The notes under the pieces were generated by a model, which saw only the letters and a program-made list of their open reading frames with translations, was not told where the DNA came from and searched no databases. A DNA stretch of 64,000 nt. It comes from Hypomyces perniciosus. Its lineage: Eukaryota > Ascomycota > Sordariomycetes > Hypocreales > Hypocreaceae. The DNA lies in NCBI GenBank assembly GCA_008477525.1, contig SPDT01000006.1:4615501-4679500 (forward strand), in the 5' to 3' direction. This document shows positions 1 to 12,078 of the stretch, piece after piece. Numbering within the stretch: position 1 is the first letter of the stretch; every line of letters starts with the position of its first letter. Both the position numbers and the translations under genes were made by a program.

Positions 1-1778
1 GTGTATGTTTGTGTATGTTTGTGACCGTGTAGGAAGCCCAGAACCACATGCAAGCAAGGAACAAAACAATATCTTGGTGGATGTTGTGCTTCCGATCGTG
101 TGCCGTTCAATCAATCGTGCGACATGTCTTAAATGCCAGGGAGAAAAAAAAACCAAAGCCACCATCAATCAATTGATAATTATTTGCTAAGAATAGACCC
201 TGATCCATGACGTCCGGGGAGCTGGGGTGGAAGGGACAGGACTGGACAGTAGAGCGAGGCATATGGATGCATCTCTGATCAACACCAAAGAGGGTACGGA
301 GGATATTCCAGTCCAGTCCAAGAGATAACTCATTATTCCTGGCTACCAGTCTGGAGATCTTCGATAGACTTAAACAAATAGATAATGATTACTAGCAGCG
401 AAGCGGACCGTCCCTTGCAATCGACGGTTAGTGATCTTTGCTCCCCTGGTTTGTTAGCACTCAGCGCCACAATTCATTTATTGAGCTGCTCATGGATCGT
501 TGTAATGGTAGTAGTAGTATCTAAAAAAAAGGATCAATTCTCTCCATACTCCGTACCCTTGATAGATATCACGGATTCAGTGCTCGTATGACTGCCATCG
601 AATATGGCCTCCCATTTCCGAGAGTCTTCCACCTTGGCACTTCATACGTCGTCCATACCAGGTAACCCTTATTACCACCTATTCTATAAGCAGCAGCCCG
701 GGGAATCGGTTTGTTTCGTTTTGGCTTGCAAGGCATGGCCTGTCAGTGCCCAACAACCTGCAGCTCCTCCTCAGCTCTCTTCAGCCGCTCCTGAGACAAC
801 ACCACTTATATAATACTTCGTACTACGGAGTACGAGCAGCCAAGACGGACCTCGTCCTATTCCGTAAGAGTCCGCCGCTAGACTCAGTTCTGGCCCCAAC
901 CTTGCATGTTTTCCCGTGTTTGCATGTCTGTCTGCTGGGATTCCGCTCATCTGAGTAGTAGTATAGATAGTCTGGCCCAGACCTTCTTTGCCTGGCGCCA
1001 CCAGCAAGCCTTCTCAGATCACCAGCGGCAGAACACACACCAGCGTCGCTGCCCTGCATTTAGCAGTCAAGTCCGAAGAGGAAAAAGAAAGCAAAGATAC
1101 AAAAATGACCAGAGCGGTTTGTTTCTGCTTGCAGCTAGCTGTTGGACCGTTCCGTAATATCCGGATCCGAGAAAATAGTCTCACTTTGTCTCTAAGATGG
1201 GCCATTCTGTCGAAACATATCTACTATTTACAACCAGTGAGCTCTCATCCATTCCATTCCGTAAGTGTCACATATGACTTTTTGGCCTCTCGTACCTTAT
1301 GATTCTTTGCTACACTCTGCATCCACTCCGCTACAAGTAGTTCTAGGAGTAGTTCAATTGTGTCCGTATTTCTGCCACTTTATGGACAATGGATCAGGGA
1401 TCACGCATCTCGACTTATTACCTACGAATTTCTCCATTTCACATCTCACTTGCTGTGCTGGTCTATCAACGCGTAGTCCCAAACATAGTACTAGCCTCCT
1501 TCGCAACCCTATTCCCCGTGTCCATGTCATTGTCAAGGCAGCAATATACCGAACTGCAGTTTATCGAGCTCCGGGTAATCCACTTCACCAAATATGATAC
1601 CATTTGTATAGACATTTAATACATAAGTCGTGCTTTTTCTTCCATTCTGGTGTGCGCGCACCTCAAGAGGACGGCGGATTATGCTGAGCTCTAGAGTACA
1701 TCCAGTGCAAACCATCCTTCCCCTTTCCCAAAACGCCAGTGCAAAATTTGTAGCCAGGACAATCCATGCTCTCATCCC
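1..1778. other. Intergenic; no gene supported
   Basis: No open frame here shows a recognisable domain or spliceable exon pattern. The first 23 bases are a short GTGTATGTTT tandem. The dispersed motif TACTCCGTAC occurs at 547-556 and its complement at 824-833. The right end holds the 3' flank of the eIF3a gene. The left edge may belong to a gene outside the window. Confidence 0.5.
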
Positions 1779-4700
1779 TCATGCCTTGTTCCTCAAATGA
1801 GGAGGAACCCACTTACCGGGAGCCCGAGACGCCGGCAGAGTCTCAGTTGGTGGAGCCGGTGACTCCCTGTCGTTCTCGCCGCGTCTTGAGCCACCTCGTT
1901 CGACCGGAGGTCCGCGAGGAGCGGGTGCCCTGGACGGCGGCGGCGCATCATCCGATCCACTTACTCCCGAAGATCCACCGGTGGTAGTCTTGGCCGCTTG
2001 ACGGTCTCTCCAGCTCGGCTTGCCGCTGTTACCAGCCAGCTGCAGCCGAGGAGGACCAGATGGGCGATCGTTGGAGTCAGTACGCTCGATGGGGGTTGCG
2101 GTCCGTGCAGGCGGTGCGCCTTCAGCAGCCGCATTCTTGGACGCTTCTCTCTCTCGCCAGCCGCCACCTCCAACGGCAGGTGGCCTTCGGGCCTCGGAGC
2201 TGTCTCCGGGTCTGGTGGTTTGCTTCTCCTTCTCTGCCTTGCGACGAGCAAGCGCCTCGTCTTCGCGTCGCTGCTGCAGTGCTGCCTTCTCCAGCATTTC
2301 CTGTCGCTCCCTGTCGCGCTGCTCCTTGAGCTTGGCCAATTCGGCCTTCCTGGCCTCTTCGCGCAGACGCTGCTCTTCCTTTTCGCGAGCGGCCTGCTCC
2401 TCCTGCTCTCGGAGTATCCGCTCTCTCTCTTCCCGCTCTCTCTTCTCCCGCAACTTGCGGTCGCGGTACTCCTTCTTTCGACTGGCAATCTGCTTCTCCA
2501 ATTCACGCTCGGCATCCCTTCGGCGTTTCTCGAATTCATCGCGACGTCGCTCATGGAGAGAAGATCTGAATGTCTCGTACAGAGGCACGAGGCGACTAAG
2601 ACGGTGCTTGAGTTCAACGCTCTCCTTGTGCTTCTCCTCAGCGTCCTTGAGGGTCTTGACCTTGAGCTTCTCATAAATCTCGCGGTCCAACTCAGTCTGC
2701 GTCGCATAGTCCTCAGTCAGCTTCTTAGCCTCCTCCTTTCTGTAAGCTCGTTCTAAATGATCCAGTCGCTTGCCAGTAACACGGAGCTTCTCATTGACGT
2801 CGTTCTTCTCCCGCTCCAACTGAGCGAGTTTCATGGCGCGCAGCCGGTTGCTATCCAGGTTGTCCAAGTCTTCCAGATCAATGTCAAGGGCCTTATCGCT
2901 CATCTTGAGATCCGCAATTTGCTTCTTGATTTCTTCCTTGCGGACCCGGTCATGTTCGGCCTTGATGCGTCGAGCCTCGCGCTCTTTCTGCTCCTCAGCC
3001 AATCGCTTGTCCTCGGCTTCTTGGAGAGCCTGCTCCCGCAATCGCTTCTGTCGGGCATTCTCCTTTTCTTTTCTGGCCTGGATCTCGGATGCCTCCTCCT
3101 TGCGCTTCTGGATAACTTCCTTGCGGGCGAGGGTCTCAAGGTGCTCTTTCTCCGCACCCACCTTTGCACGGGCTAGAGCGGCATCACGAGCCGTCAGGCG
3201 ATCCTTGTTGAAGTTGGGATCGATGAAATGACAGGACACAAAGAGAGACTTGGCCAGTCGTGTGAGCTGAGAGCGAACAATTTCAGAAGGAGTGCTCTGC
3301 AGACGCTGGACATTACCAGTCTCGGACTCGGCAGAGCCCGCAGACGAACCGCTTTGTCCAGCCTTGGAAGAAGAGAAGACATCGTTGTCAAAGCTGAGCA
3401 CGCCAGTGGCGTGATCCATGCGGATGGCGAGATCACCCTTCTTGTTTCCGTTCATAATGAACTTCTCAATAGTGCCACGGGTAACCTGGTATGGCTCAGG
3501 GAACTGGGCCAGGCTCTCGACAAAGTTCAGATCAACAGTCTCATAAACCTGAGACAGCTGCTGGAACAGCCTCGTAAGAATGACCTGTTGCAGAGGAATA
3601 ATGTATTTTTCCATCTCAGCATCAGCACCAATCTTGGTCAGGATGGGCGAGATCTTCTGGCAAATGGACAAGGGGTGGAAGTCGACCTCCAGGATGTTGT
3701 AAAGATCCCGGATTTCTGGGCGAGCCCGCTGAAGGAGCGACTTAGACAGGGCATCGGTGAATAACCTGGCACGGGTTGGGGCCTGAGACATGCCGAGAAG
3801 GTGGGTGAGGCGTGAGTTCTTGTTCTTCCTGGCTTCGTCAAAGTCCACCATGGCACCCCGGGATCTGGAGGTGCTAATGACAGGAATGGCGAGAGCAGAC
3901 AAAAGGACAAACGAGGCCGCCTTTTGAAGATCGGCATCAGAAGCTGGGGGGTTATCGGCCTTCTTGCCTTGTCCGGAGGCGATCAAAGCAGATGACTGAC
4001 GCAGCAGGGAGTAGTATCTCGACCAAGCTGCAGCATGGAAGAGATAGTTCTCGCCAACGAGGAAGATTCGAGTGAGCTTCTCGTAGTAGTTGGCCATCAT
4101 GACATTCTTTGGGGGCCGCTTGCTGAGACTCAGGAGAGTATGAATATCCTCGACGCTTCGGAAGGCTTCCTGCCACAGTTCCAACTCAACAGCAACATTG
4201 AGCTGCTGGAAGCGAGTCTCAAGGTGACGCTGCAGAGTGTCGGGGTCACTGAGGTTGATGGCATGCATCTGAGACGAGTATTTCGCCGCTGTCTGGACAT
4301 GGTTGCGGAGAAGCTCGCAGAGTCTTCGGAACTCGGTCTTGCGAGTGTATTTGAGACAGAAGTCGAAGGCCTGGATGGCGGTGCTCTGGTAAAGAACCTC
4401 GAGACGAGCATTGTTGCGGAGAATATCGAGAACGGTGCGGTATGCCTCCCAAAGGAATTTCAGCCATGGGGTAACGATGGCACGGTCCGTTCGATCACGG
4501 GACTGTTCACCAGAAACGGTAGCGAGAAGAATGGACTCCGGAGTCTCGCTGGCTTCCAAGTCATCAATGCTGGAAGTGGCGGCCGTTGCCTCGATGCTAG
4601 ACTGAACCTCATCTGCCTTCTGCTGAGCGGCGGTGACCTTTTCGGCGGCCAGCTCAATGAATTTTTTCAAAACCAGCTGCGGGGCGAGTCAGTTGTCTGA

Positions 4701-5128
4701 AACATTGTAATTATTCGTTTGAGAGGCAAAACCCACCTCAATAGTTCCAATGTTCGTGTTTTGTGAAATGTTCTTGTACTGGTAAAGGGCATCCTTGGCC
4801 AGTTTTCCCTTCTTCAGCTCGACGGACAGCTCCACCAACAGGATCATGACAGGTTCGAGCGACACGATGGGCACACTTCGAGTGCGCTTGCTGGTGATGT
4901 GCTCATGCAGCAGCGTCAAGGCTGCTGGGGCCTGGTTGACGCCGATGAGCTCATGGGCGCGCTTCAGGACATTTTCGGGCTTCTGGTGCGGCGGAGGAGG
5001 CTGTTGAAAAGTTGGAAGTCAGCATTTCTTTCTGTCCAAGGCTAGCGAGGTCAACCGTGGGAGGGGTAGCAAAAAAGAGAACGGAGACGGCCGGTCGCGT
5101 CTACGCCTGCGTCTGTTGTACGCACCAT
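1779..5128 (-). CDS. tif32: Eukaryotic translation initiation factor 3 subunit a (eIF3a/Tif32)
   Basis: This is the largest scaffold subunit of eIF3, which binds the 40S ribosome and organises mRNA and eIF recruitment in the cytoplasm. The coding sequence is complement(1779..4676, 4737..5000, 5126..5128), giving about 1054 residues, the usual family length. The N-terminus reads [19 protein letters not shown] and continues into TPR-like helices. A PCI region follows at roughly residues 330-520 ([14 protein letters not shown]). The C-terminal half is a long Arg/Glu/Lys coiled coil, followed by a low-complexity Gly/Pro/Ser tail ending [10 protein letters not shown]. The first coding exon is only the ATG, followed by a GTGCGT donor; the next exon begins at an in-frame CAG acceptor. 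Introns are 125 and 60 bp. The gene is divergent from the Hub1-like gene and shares its promoter. Family identity is very secure; the 3-nt first exon is inferred from the conserved MPPPPH start. Confidence 0.95.
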
Positions 5129-5515
5129 GTTGGGCAACCTCCTCTGCGGGTATATACGAAGCCGAACAAGGAGATTTTCAAGTAGTGAGCAGCCGTGGCA
5201 GGCCTGAGGACGTTGGTGATGGGGCGCTGGCCTCGTGGTGGTGAAGCTACGCACAAGGGGAGGAATTTTTCAATTTCCTGTGTGGACGCTATCCGAGCGC
5301 TGAGGGGCTACGGAGATGCGTGCATCACGTGATGATATGCACAGTGTGCGTTTGATCTGGCTTACATCAGCAAGATTTGGGTACGCCTTTTGGGGCAGCT
5401 ATTTTTGTGAGCCAATAGCTGCTGCCAATGTTGGATGCGGCAGAGTGTGCTTCGTGCAGTCAAAGCATTCATGGATCTATGCTAAACGATCGCACCAAAG
5501 AACTCCCCTGCCACG
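5129..5515. promoter_or_regulatory. Divergent promoter region of tif32 and the hub1-like gene
   Basis: A 387-bp gap separates the start codons of two divergent housekeeping genes, so both promoters must lie here. No clear TATA box is visible, which fits constitutive genes. A TATATA stretch occurs at 5151-5156 on the tif32 side. Transcription start sites cannot be set from sequence. Confidence 0.5.
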
Positions 5516-6082
5516 ATGGCAGACTCTTCATCTAGAAGATCTCGCTCACGGTCCCCTCCGCGGCGAGCGCCAAGAGGAAGCGGTGGATTTCGATGGAAAG
5601 ACAGGCGGTCGAACGACAACAGCCATGACCGCCAGGACTCAAGACGAGATTATGGACGTCGACGCGACTACCGTGATCGCTCTCGAGATCGCGGCCGCGA
5701 AGATCGTGGCCGTGACAGATACGGCGGCCGGCCACGGTCGAGATCACCCCAACGAGACGACACGAGACCGAAAGAAAAGGGTGACGACGTGAAGAAGGAG
5801 AAGAAGGAGAAGAAGGCGCCCAAAGCAGCGATAGTACCTGGACAGGAGCTCATCATAGTCCATATCAACGACCGCCTTGGAACCAAGACAGCGATTCCGT
5901 GTTTACCATCAGACACGGTCGGTCAGCTCAAGCTCATGATTGCAGCACGCATCGGACGAGAGGCTAGTCAGATTATGCTGAAGAGACAAGGCGAGAGACC
6001 TTTCAAGGATCCGATCACCTTGGAGGACTACGGCATTTCCAATGGAGTACAGCTTGATCTGGAGGTCGACACTGGCGACTGA
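5516..6082 (+). CDS. hub1: RS-rich Hub1/UBL5-like ubiquitin-fold splicing modifier
   Basis: Single exon of 188 residues. Residues 1-82 are rich in RS, RD and RG dipeptides, 83-102 are Lys/Glu-rich, and 109-185 form a ubiquitin-like fold. The core VHINDRLGTK, the Asp at 133 (equivalent to Hub1 Asp22, the HIND-binding residue), FKDPITLEDYG and the final beta strand match Hub1/UBL5. Hub1 is known to bind HIND elements of tri-snRNP proteins such as Snu66 non-covalently and to tune splice-site choice. Two features differ from the roughly 73-residue yeast and human proteins: the long RS-type N-terminal extension, and a C-terminus of LEVDTGD in place of the usual Tyr-Tyr-X. An unrelated RS protein carrying a ubiquitin-like domain is possible, but the NDRLG and FKD..LEDY motifs argue for Hub1. 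Probably nuclear. Confidence 0.85.
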   Translation: MADSSSRRSRSRSPPRRAPRGSGGFRWKDRRSNDNSHDRQDSRRDYGRRRDYRDRSRDRGREDRGRDRYGGRPRSRSPQRDDTRPKEKGDDVKKEKKEKKAPKAAIVPGQELIIVHINDRLGTKTAIPCLPSDTVGQLKLMIAARIGREASQIMLKRQGERPFKDPITLEDYGISNGVQLDLEVDTGD

Positions 6083-7260
6083 GTACGATGCATGCTACGG
6101 ACCTCTCCGACATCGCACCGATATACCAACATGTTTACCCCAGGTTAGCTATGACTGATCTAAATGCTTTCGTCTCCTATTGACTGATATTTTCTCAGAC
6201 GAGTACGAGTATCTTTGTGAGCAAGTCGAATGGCCAGGGTGTTTCTTCTGCGGTCTGTATGTCGAAGAACATGCCACGCAATGAGCTGTTGTATCAACTG
6301 GGCATCTGTTCTCGGACCTGTGGGAGAATTGGCTTTTCATTATGGCGTTTGTAGAACCATCAGTTGGACCATGTCCCTCGAATTCAAACGCAGACTGTAG
6401 ATTGGGCGAGTGTTTGGCTTGATACAGCATTTCTGCGGACATGAAGAGTCTCGGACCACAATGTTTCATCATGCAGAAAGTGGATCATGTCGGGACGAGC
6501 GTTCTCGTTTAAGAGAACCGGAAGGATGTTGGTTACCGAGAGGTCCATGGATTTGTAACACGACATGTTTGACCAGACATCTCATCTAGGTTTATCCCAT
6601 GCACGGGGTCCTTGGAATTGATATATTGATGGCCACTCTTGTCTCAAAACCGCCGCATAACTCTAAAAGGCTGGGGCTACGAGTACGAAGTACTAACTGC
6701 AGAGGCTAGGAGATAAAAGCTCGGGCCGGAGTATTGGATGCAAAAGCCTGTTGGAGGTGCCTACTCGTACCTATTTAGTAAGTATTATCGTAAGATTTCT
6801 ATAAATATGCCCCTTCATTATGGCATACGGAGTACGGAGTACCAATGTCGAATATTCATATATGTTTTCAGAGGTTTAATTACTAATAAAACGTAAAATC
6901 GGTAGTGCGACGCGCGCGTTTTGGTCTTCATCTTCTTGGTGTCGCCTCCAGAGTACGAGCATAATCTTACTGCCAGTATAGTCCTCCCGCTAGCAGTAGT
7001 ACGCAATGGCAGCTCGGATCCCCCCAGAGCCTAGACCTAATTCCCTCCCATCTGTGGAGAGGAAAAGTAACGCACTTGTGCAGCAACAGGAAGCTGCAGG
7101 CCCAGCATGGGTACATGGCCTGCCTCACATTGCGGCAGCGCTTCGCATGTCACCACAACGTCCGCCCACAGGCAGCGTTCATGGCCCCCTGTCAGCCCAA
7201 TTTCCAGTGCAGCAGCGCACGTACCACCGAGCGGCCAGTCGACACCCGTTGATCCCCCAA

Positions 7261-7306
7261 TGGCTCCAGTGGCCTCTAGTGGCTCCGGTGGCTCCAATGG
7301 CTCTCC
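7261..7306 (+). repeat. Imperfect 9-bp minisatellite
   Basis: About five copies of a TGGCTCCAG-like unit lie head to tail, one copy being 10 bp. It is in an intergenic region upstream of gng1, and no function is apparent. Confidence 0.6.
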
Positions 7307-7457
7307 CCCCTTGCTAAACCTACTGCAGTAATTCCACCAGTCCTCTCTGCTTGGGGGGAGGCAGCCTCCTGGACAGCGCTACGAGTACTGATCGCCCGTC
7401 AATTCCAACTCTTCCAAGCTTTCCGCACCTTTACACACGCACCTTTTCACACGCACG

Positions 7458-7486
7458 TCTCTCTCTCTATCTCTCTCTCTCGCTCT
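7458..7486 (+). repeat. CT microsatellite in the gng1 upstream region
   Basis: A nearly pure TC dinucleotide run with two interruptions sits about 600 bp upstream of the gng1 start codon. Pyrimidine tracts are common in fungal promoters, and no specific role can be assigned. Confidence 0.7.
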
Positions 7487-8090
7487 ATCCGGCTGCTGCG
7501 GCGTTGCTCGCGACGAAAAAGAGGCATCCCAACGGACGGTTTGGTAAGTGCATCTTGCTTTTCAATTGCGCCTCTCTGCATTTGCATTGCGAAATCGAGT
7601 CGACCGTTTGAAGAGTGACGGGCAGCGGGGACCGCGACTGGGGGCCAATTGGGGGAGGGCTGGCAGAGACGTGGAAGAAAAAAGAGGGGGGGGATCGCGA
7701 CGAGGCTGCTGTCATCGCCATCAGTATCAGCGCACGCACTGGCACAACATCCAAATGCCATCAAGCCTCGTTGTACGATTGATTGATGGCCGTGTCGTCC
7801 TCCAGAGGCTGTCTCCACTGTCGCGCCAACACTCGAGCAGCAAACATTCTTTTTTCCTCTCCCCACATCTAGCAAAGCTACATACGGGGCTATGCATAAG
7901 CGTGTTCGCTGACACGGGACAACCACAGACAGTGTTCCTCGCGACCATCCGTCTTCATTGCCATCCATCTTCGCGGCTGACGGCGCCCGAATTCGCGATA
8001 TTCCGCTCCATCGTCGTCAATCAATCATCCAATCGTCAACACCATCTTCGACTCTGCCGTCATCCCCTTCTAACCTAACGCGCCGCCACC

Positions 8091-8449
8091 ATGCCTCAAT
8101 ACACATCCCGTGATGTCGGCGACCCGACACAAATCAAGAAGACAAAGCAGTCCATGAACGACCTCAAGCTGCGGCGCCTAACAGAGCTCAACAACCGGCT
8201 GCGCGAGGATCTGGAACGGGAACGCATTCCCGTCAGCACCGCTGCCAAGAGGTAGGCCCATGAGCCCACACACTAGCAGCATCATGACTTAGCAGAGCAC
8301 GAATGCACTAACACGGGGCAATCTGCAGCATCATTGCTTACTGCAACGGCACAAGAGACTACATGGTACCCTCAGTATGGGGAGCCGTACCAAAGGGCGA
8401 AGATCCCTACGCACCACAACAATCCGGCGGCTGCTGTGTCGTCATGTAA
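8091..8449 (+). CDS. gng1: Heterotrimeric G-protein gamma subunit
   Basis: The gamma subunit pairs with G-beta at the plasma membrane to control growth, conidiation and mating signalling. The CDS is join(8091..8251, 8329..8449), giving 93 residues, the usual fungal length. The start codon lies in the strong context GCCACCATG. The helix KKTKQSMNDLKLRRLTELN pairs with G-beta. The splice falls after GTAKR-type sequence (STAAKR|SIIAYC) and uses a GTAGGC donor and a CTGCAG acceptor, with a 77-bp intron. The protein ends GGCCVVM: Cys90 begins a CAAX prenylation box and the preceding Cys89 is the usual palmitoylation site. Both halves were needed to recover the CAAX end. Confidence 0.95.
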
Positions 8450-9566
8450 TTCTATCACAAGGCTAGAACAACGACCATCGATGATGAATTTAGCTGGTTG
8501 GAACACGGGCGCGGGTCATTTTTCCTTGATGTGGGTATTTGCAAAACGCGGCGAGGGACCGAGCGAACAGCGACAGAGGCGACGACTTCGTCATGCCCGG
8601 CACACAAAGTCATAATATCTTGTCCACGGCCCCCTCCGAGACGAGACACCAAGCCGGATCGACACATATCTTCATGATGTTAATGCTGGATAAAGGGAGA
8701 CGCGCAAGCGGGGAGGAGTCGAGCGTCTGTGACCGAGAGAAGCGAGGCCCCCGTGCTCTGATTCTCTTTCAGCCGTCTTTTTCTTTTTGTTATAATCAAC
8801 TGTCGATCCGAAATCTCGTCGAAGCGGAGGGAGAAGAGAGAAATATCCCACAAGGGTCTACGGTCTGGGAAGCCGGCCTTTGAACATGTATTAATTCCCC
8901 TTTTTCTATGTCTTTTTTTTTCTTCAAATCGAATGTTCTGTACTTTTTTTTTTCTCTCTCTCTCTTGATTGGAAGTCACGTCATTTCTTCTGAGCGCACC
9001 ACATGTTTATGCTGGTGAACACGTTACGATATAGCATCTAGTGTTTTTTTTTACCTGCTCTTGGATGGCCGGACCTCGTGAATGTTTGCTTATGCTCTGT
9101 CTGTGCCTTGAAGTCAATACGCAACACCTAGCCACCACGATTTGACGACTCCAGCACACACGCCCTGGTAGCGGACAATGTCCTTGTGATCACAGCAATG
9201 CTCAGCCGCTGGTCTTAGCGACAACGCACCCAAATTCTCACGCAACCAGCGCTTCTCCCGCCTCACTCTGAAATGTAATAGTAGTAATGGCCCAAAACAA
9301 AAACAAAAGCCGTTAGATGCAAGTCAGCGGGGCCCATCCAGAGGCGAACCACACTTCTCTCCTCTTTTTTTTTTCCTTCCTTTGGCGTCTCCACCAATAA
9401 ATAATCCTTGAACAACTCGAGGGATCAAAAGGGTTGCGCCCAAGACATACATATCCGCGCACATAACATACATATTCAACCTATCCTATCTGGTTCATTC
9501 ATGCAAACACAAGCACAGCACAGCACAACACAAACACAACACAACACAGCACAGCACACACAAAAC
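8450..9566. other. Intergenic: gng1 3' flank and SelW-like 5' flank
   Basis: No gene is supported. T-rich runs (8908-8920, 8944-8953, 9042-9051) look like 3'-UTR/polyadenylation sequence of gng1. The last 60 bases before the next start codon are an A/C-rich leader. Confidence 0.5.
9505..9566 (+). repeat. CA-rich 5' leader tract
   Basis: A run built of CACAA/CACAG units directly precedes the ATG of the SelW-like gene. If transcribed it would give an unstructured A/C-rich 5' UTR, a feature often found in efficiently scanned fungal mRNAs. That functional reading is inference. Confidence 0.6.
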
Positions 9567-10238
9567 ATGTCCGCCGAATCAGGTCCTCCCTCTGCTACTG
9601 CTGCTACTGCTGCCCAGCAGATTCTGCCTGTGAATCAGGCACACACCATCACTCCTCTTCCGCGCGTGACAATCCAGTTTTGCACGCAGTGTAAGTGGAT
9701 GCTCCGCGCAGCCTACGTAAAGTTCTCCCCTTCATTATTCCCTCTTCGTGTTCTGCCCCCGGTGCTCCGTACATGCATAACATTCCCTACCTTTAAAAAG
9801 AAGTAAAAATGTATAAATAAAGAAAAAAGGGCAAAGCAAACTGACCTAGGCCTCACGTGCTCGCAGTTCGCCCAAGAACTCCTCTCCACATTCTCCGTCT
9901 CCCTCGGCGAAGTGGCCCTGCAGCCTTCCACGGGCGGCACGTTTATCGTCACCATCTACTACCCTCCTCCTACCACATCCACTACTAGCACATCTACAAC
10001 TACATCTACATCTGCGCTGTCGTCAAAGGTTCTCTGGGACCGCAAAATAGACGGAGGATTTCCCGAAACAAAAGAACTCAAGCGCCGCGTGCGCGACGTC
10101 ATCGAGCCTGGGAGGGACTTGGGCCATGTTGACCGGGATCATCGGGCTGCTACTGTAACGGCCTCCACGAAGGAGGAGGAGGAGAAGAAGGATGAGGGGC
10201 CGCAGGAGAATAAGGCCAAGTGTGAAGACTGCAGTTAA
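9567..10238 (+). CDS. SelW/Rdx-family thioredoxin-fold CxxC protein
   Basis: The CDS is join(9567..9716, 9867..10238), giving 173 residues. After a low-complexity N-terminus of about 30 residues comes PRVTIQFCTQCKWMLRAAY, with the redox CxxC motif at Cys39 and Cys42. After the intron comes FAQELLSTFSVSLGEVALQP and TGGTFIVTIYY, the helix-strand pattern of the selenoprotein W/T/H (Rdx) family. Fungi use Cys in place of selenocysteine, as seen here. Donor GTAAAG and acceptor CTCGCAG keep phase 0; the intron is 150 bp. The C-terminus holds a Thr/Ser insertion (TSTTSTSTTTS), then VLWDRKIDGGFPETKELKRRVRD, which is typical of this family, and an acidic tail. The role is probably a small cytosolic redox protein; the substrate is unknown. 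Confidence 0.85.
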
Positions 10239-10840
10239 GAGATGATTAGGCAGCCTTAAATGTTAATCAAGTCCAGGTCCAATAGGAAACGAGTAAAAAA
10301 AAACCAATGGCGAATACATCACAAAGATCTCAGGATCCGCACCAATCAATGGCGGGCATGCTGATATCAGGATAGACCCCTCCTCTCATCAAACCTGGCC
10401 AATTGCTATGTCGGTCCCCAGCTCATAGACATGTCACACGACCAAATTGCTATCCTCATTGGCATTGTTGTATCAAAAGCTGGCCGTCTGCGTCACGATT
10501 CTTCGATTAGGCAATGGGTGCAAACCCCGGATGATTGAAGTATAGTGACATCATATTTTTTGTGTATGTTTTATCTGTGAAGCTAAGAAACAGCTGTTTG
10601 CGGTGACAAGTTTGCATGTTTGTTGGGCATTAGAGGCGATACGAGTTACCGCCGAGTCGATACAATAACGCGGGAACACTCGGCATCTGATACTCGAGGT
10701 AACCGTTTTCGCCGCCAGGGCCCAGCGACGGTGCGATGTGTGCGAGATTGTAGAGACGAAGAATGTCGGAGAGAGTCAAAAGTCGGATGGTGTCATCGTT
10801 CGTGGTCGAGTTGTCCGCCGATGGCAACAGGAGTGAGTTT
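10239..10840. other. Intergenic between convergent 3' ends
   Basis: This is the shared 3' flank of the SelW-like gene (+) and the PP1 gene (-). No gene is seen. If the last PP1 intron is retained, translation would stop earlier, at 10898, and the interval 10841-10897 would become 3' UTR. Confidence 0.5.

Positions 10841-12078
<1,238 letters not shown>

Larger units (their letters stand above)
6083..8090. other. Intergenic region with simple repeats; gng1 5' flank
   Basis: The 3' flank of hub1 is followed by about 1.5 kb with no supported gene. The motif TACGGAGTACGGAGTAC lies at 6826-6842. A five-unit imperfect 9-bp repeat (TGGCTCCRR-like) lies at 7261-7306, and a CT-rich microsatellite at 7458-7486. 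An open frame starting at 7006 is carried by the repeat and has no recognisable domain, so I do not call it. The last 600 bp probably contain the long 5' UTR and promoter of gng1. Confidence 0.5.

Noticed and set aside
1998..2756. Long plus-strand frames of 218-252 codons opposite the eIF3a C-terminus
   Set aside because: They are antisense shadows of the repetitive Arg/Glu codons of the eIF3a coiled coil.
7447..7968. A 173-codon open frame on the minus strand upstream of gng1
   Set aside because: Its sequence is Cys/Arg/Ser-rich low complexity ending in the reverse of the CT microsatellite, with no domain. It overlaps the probable gng1 5' UTR.
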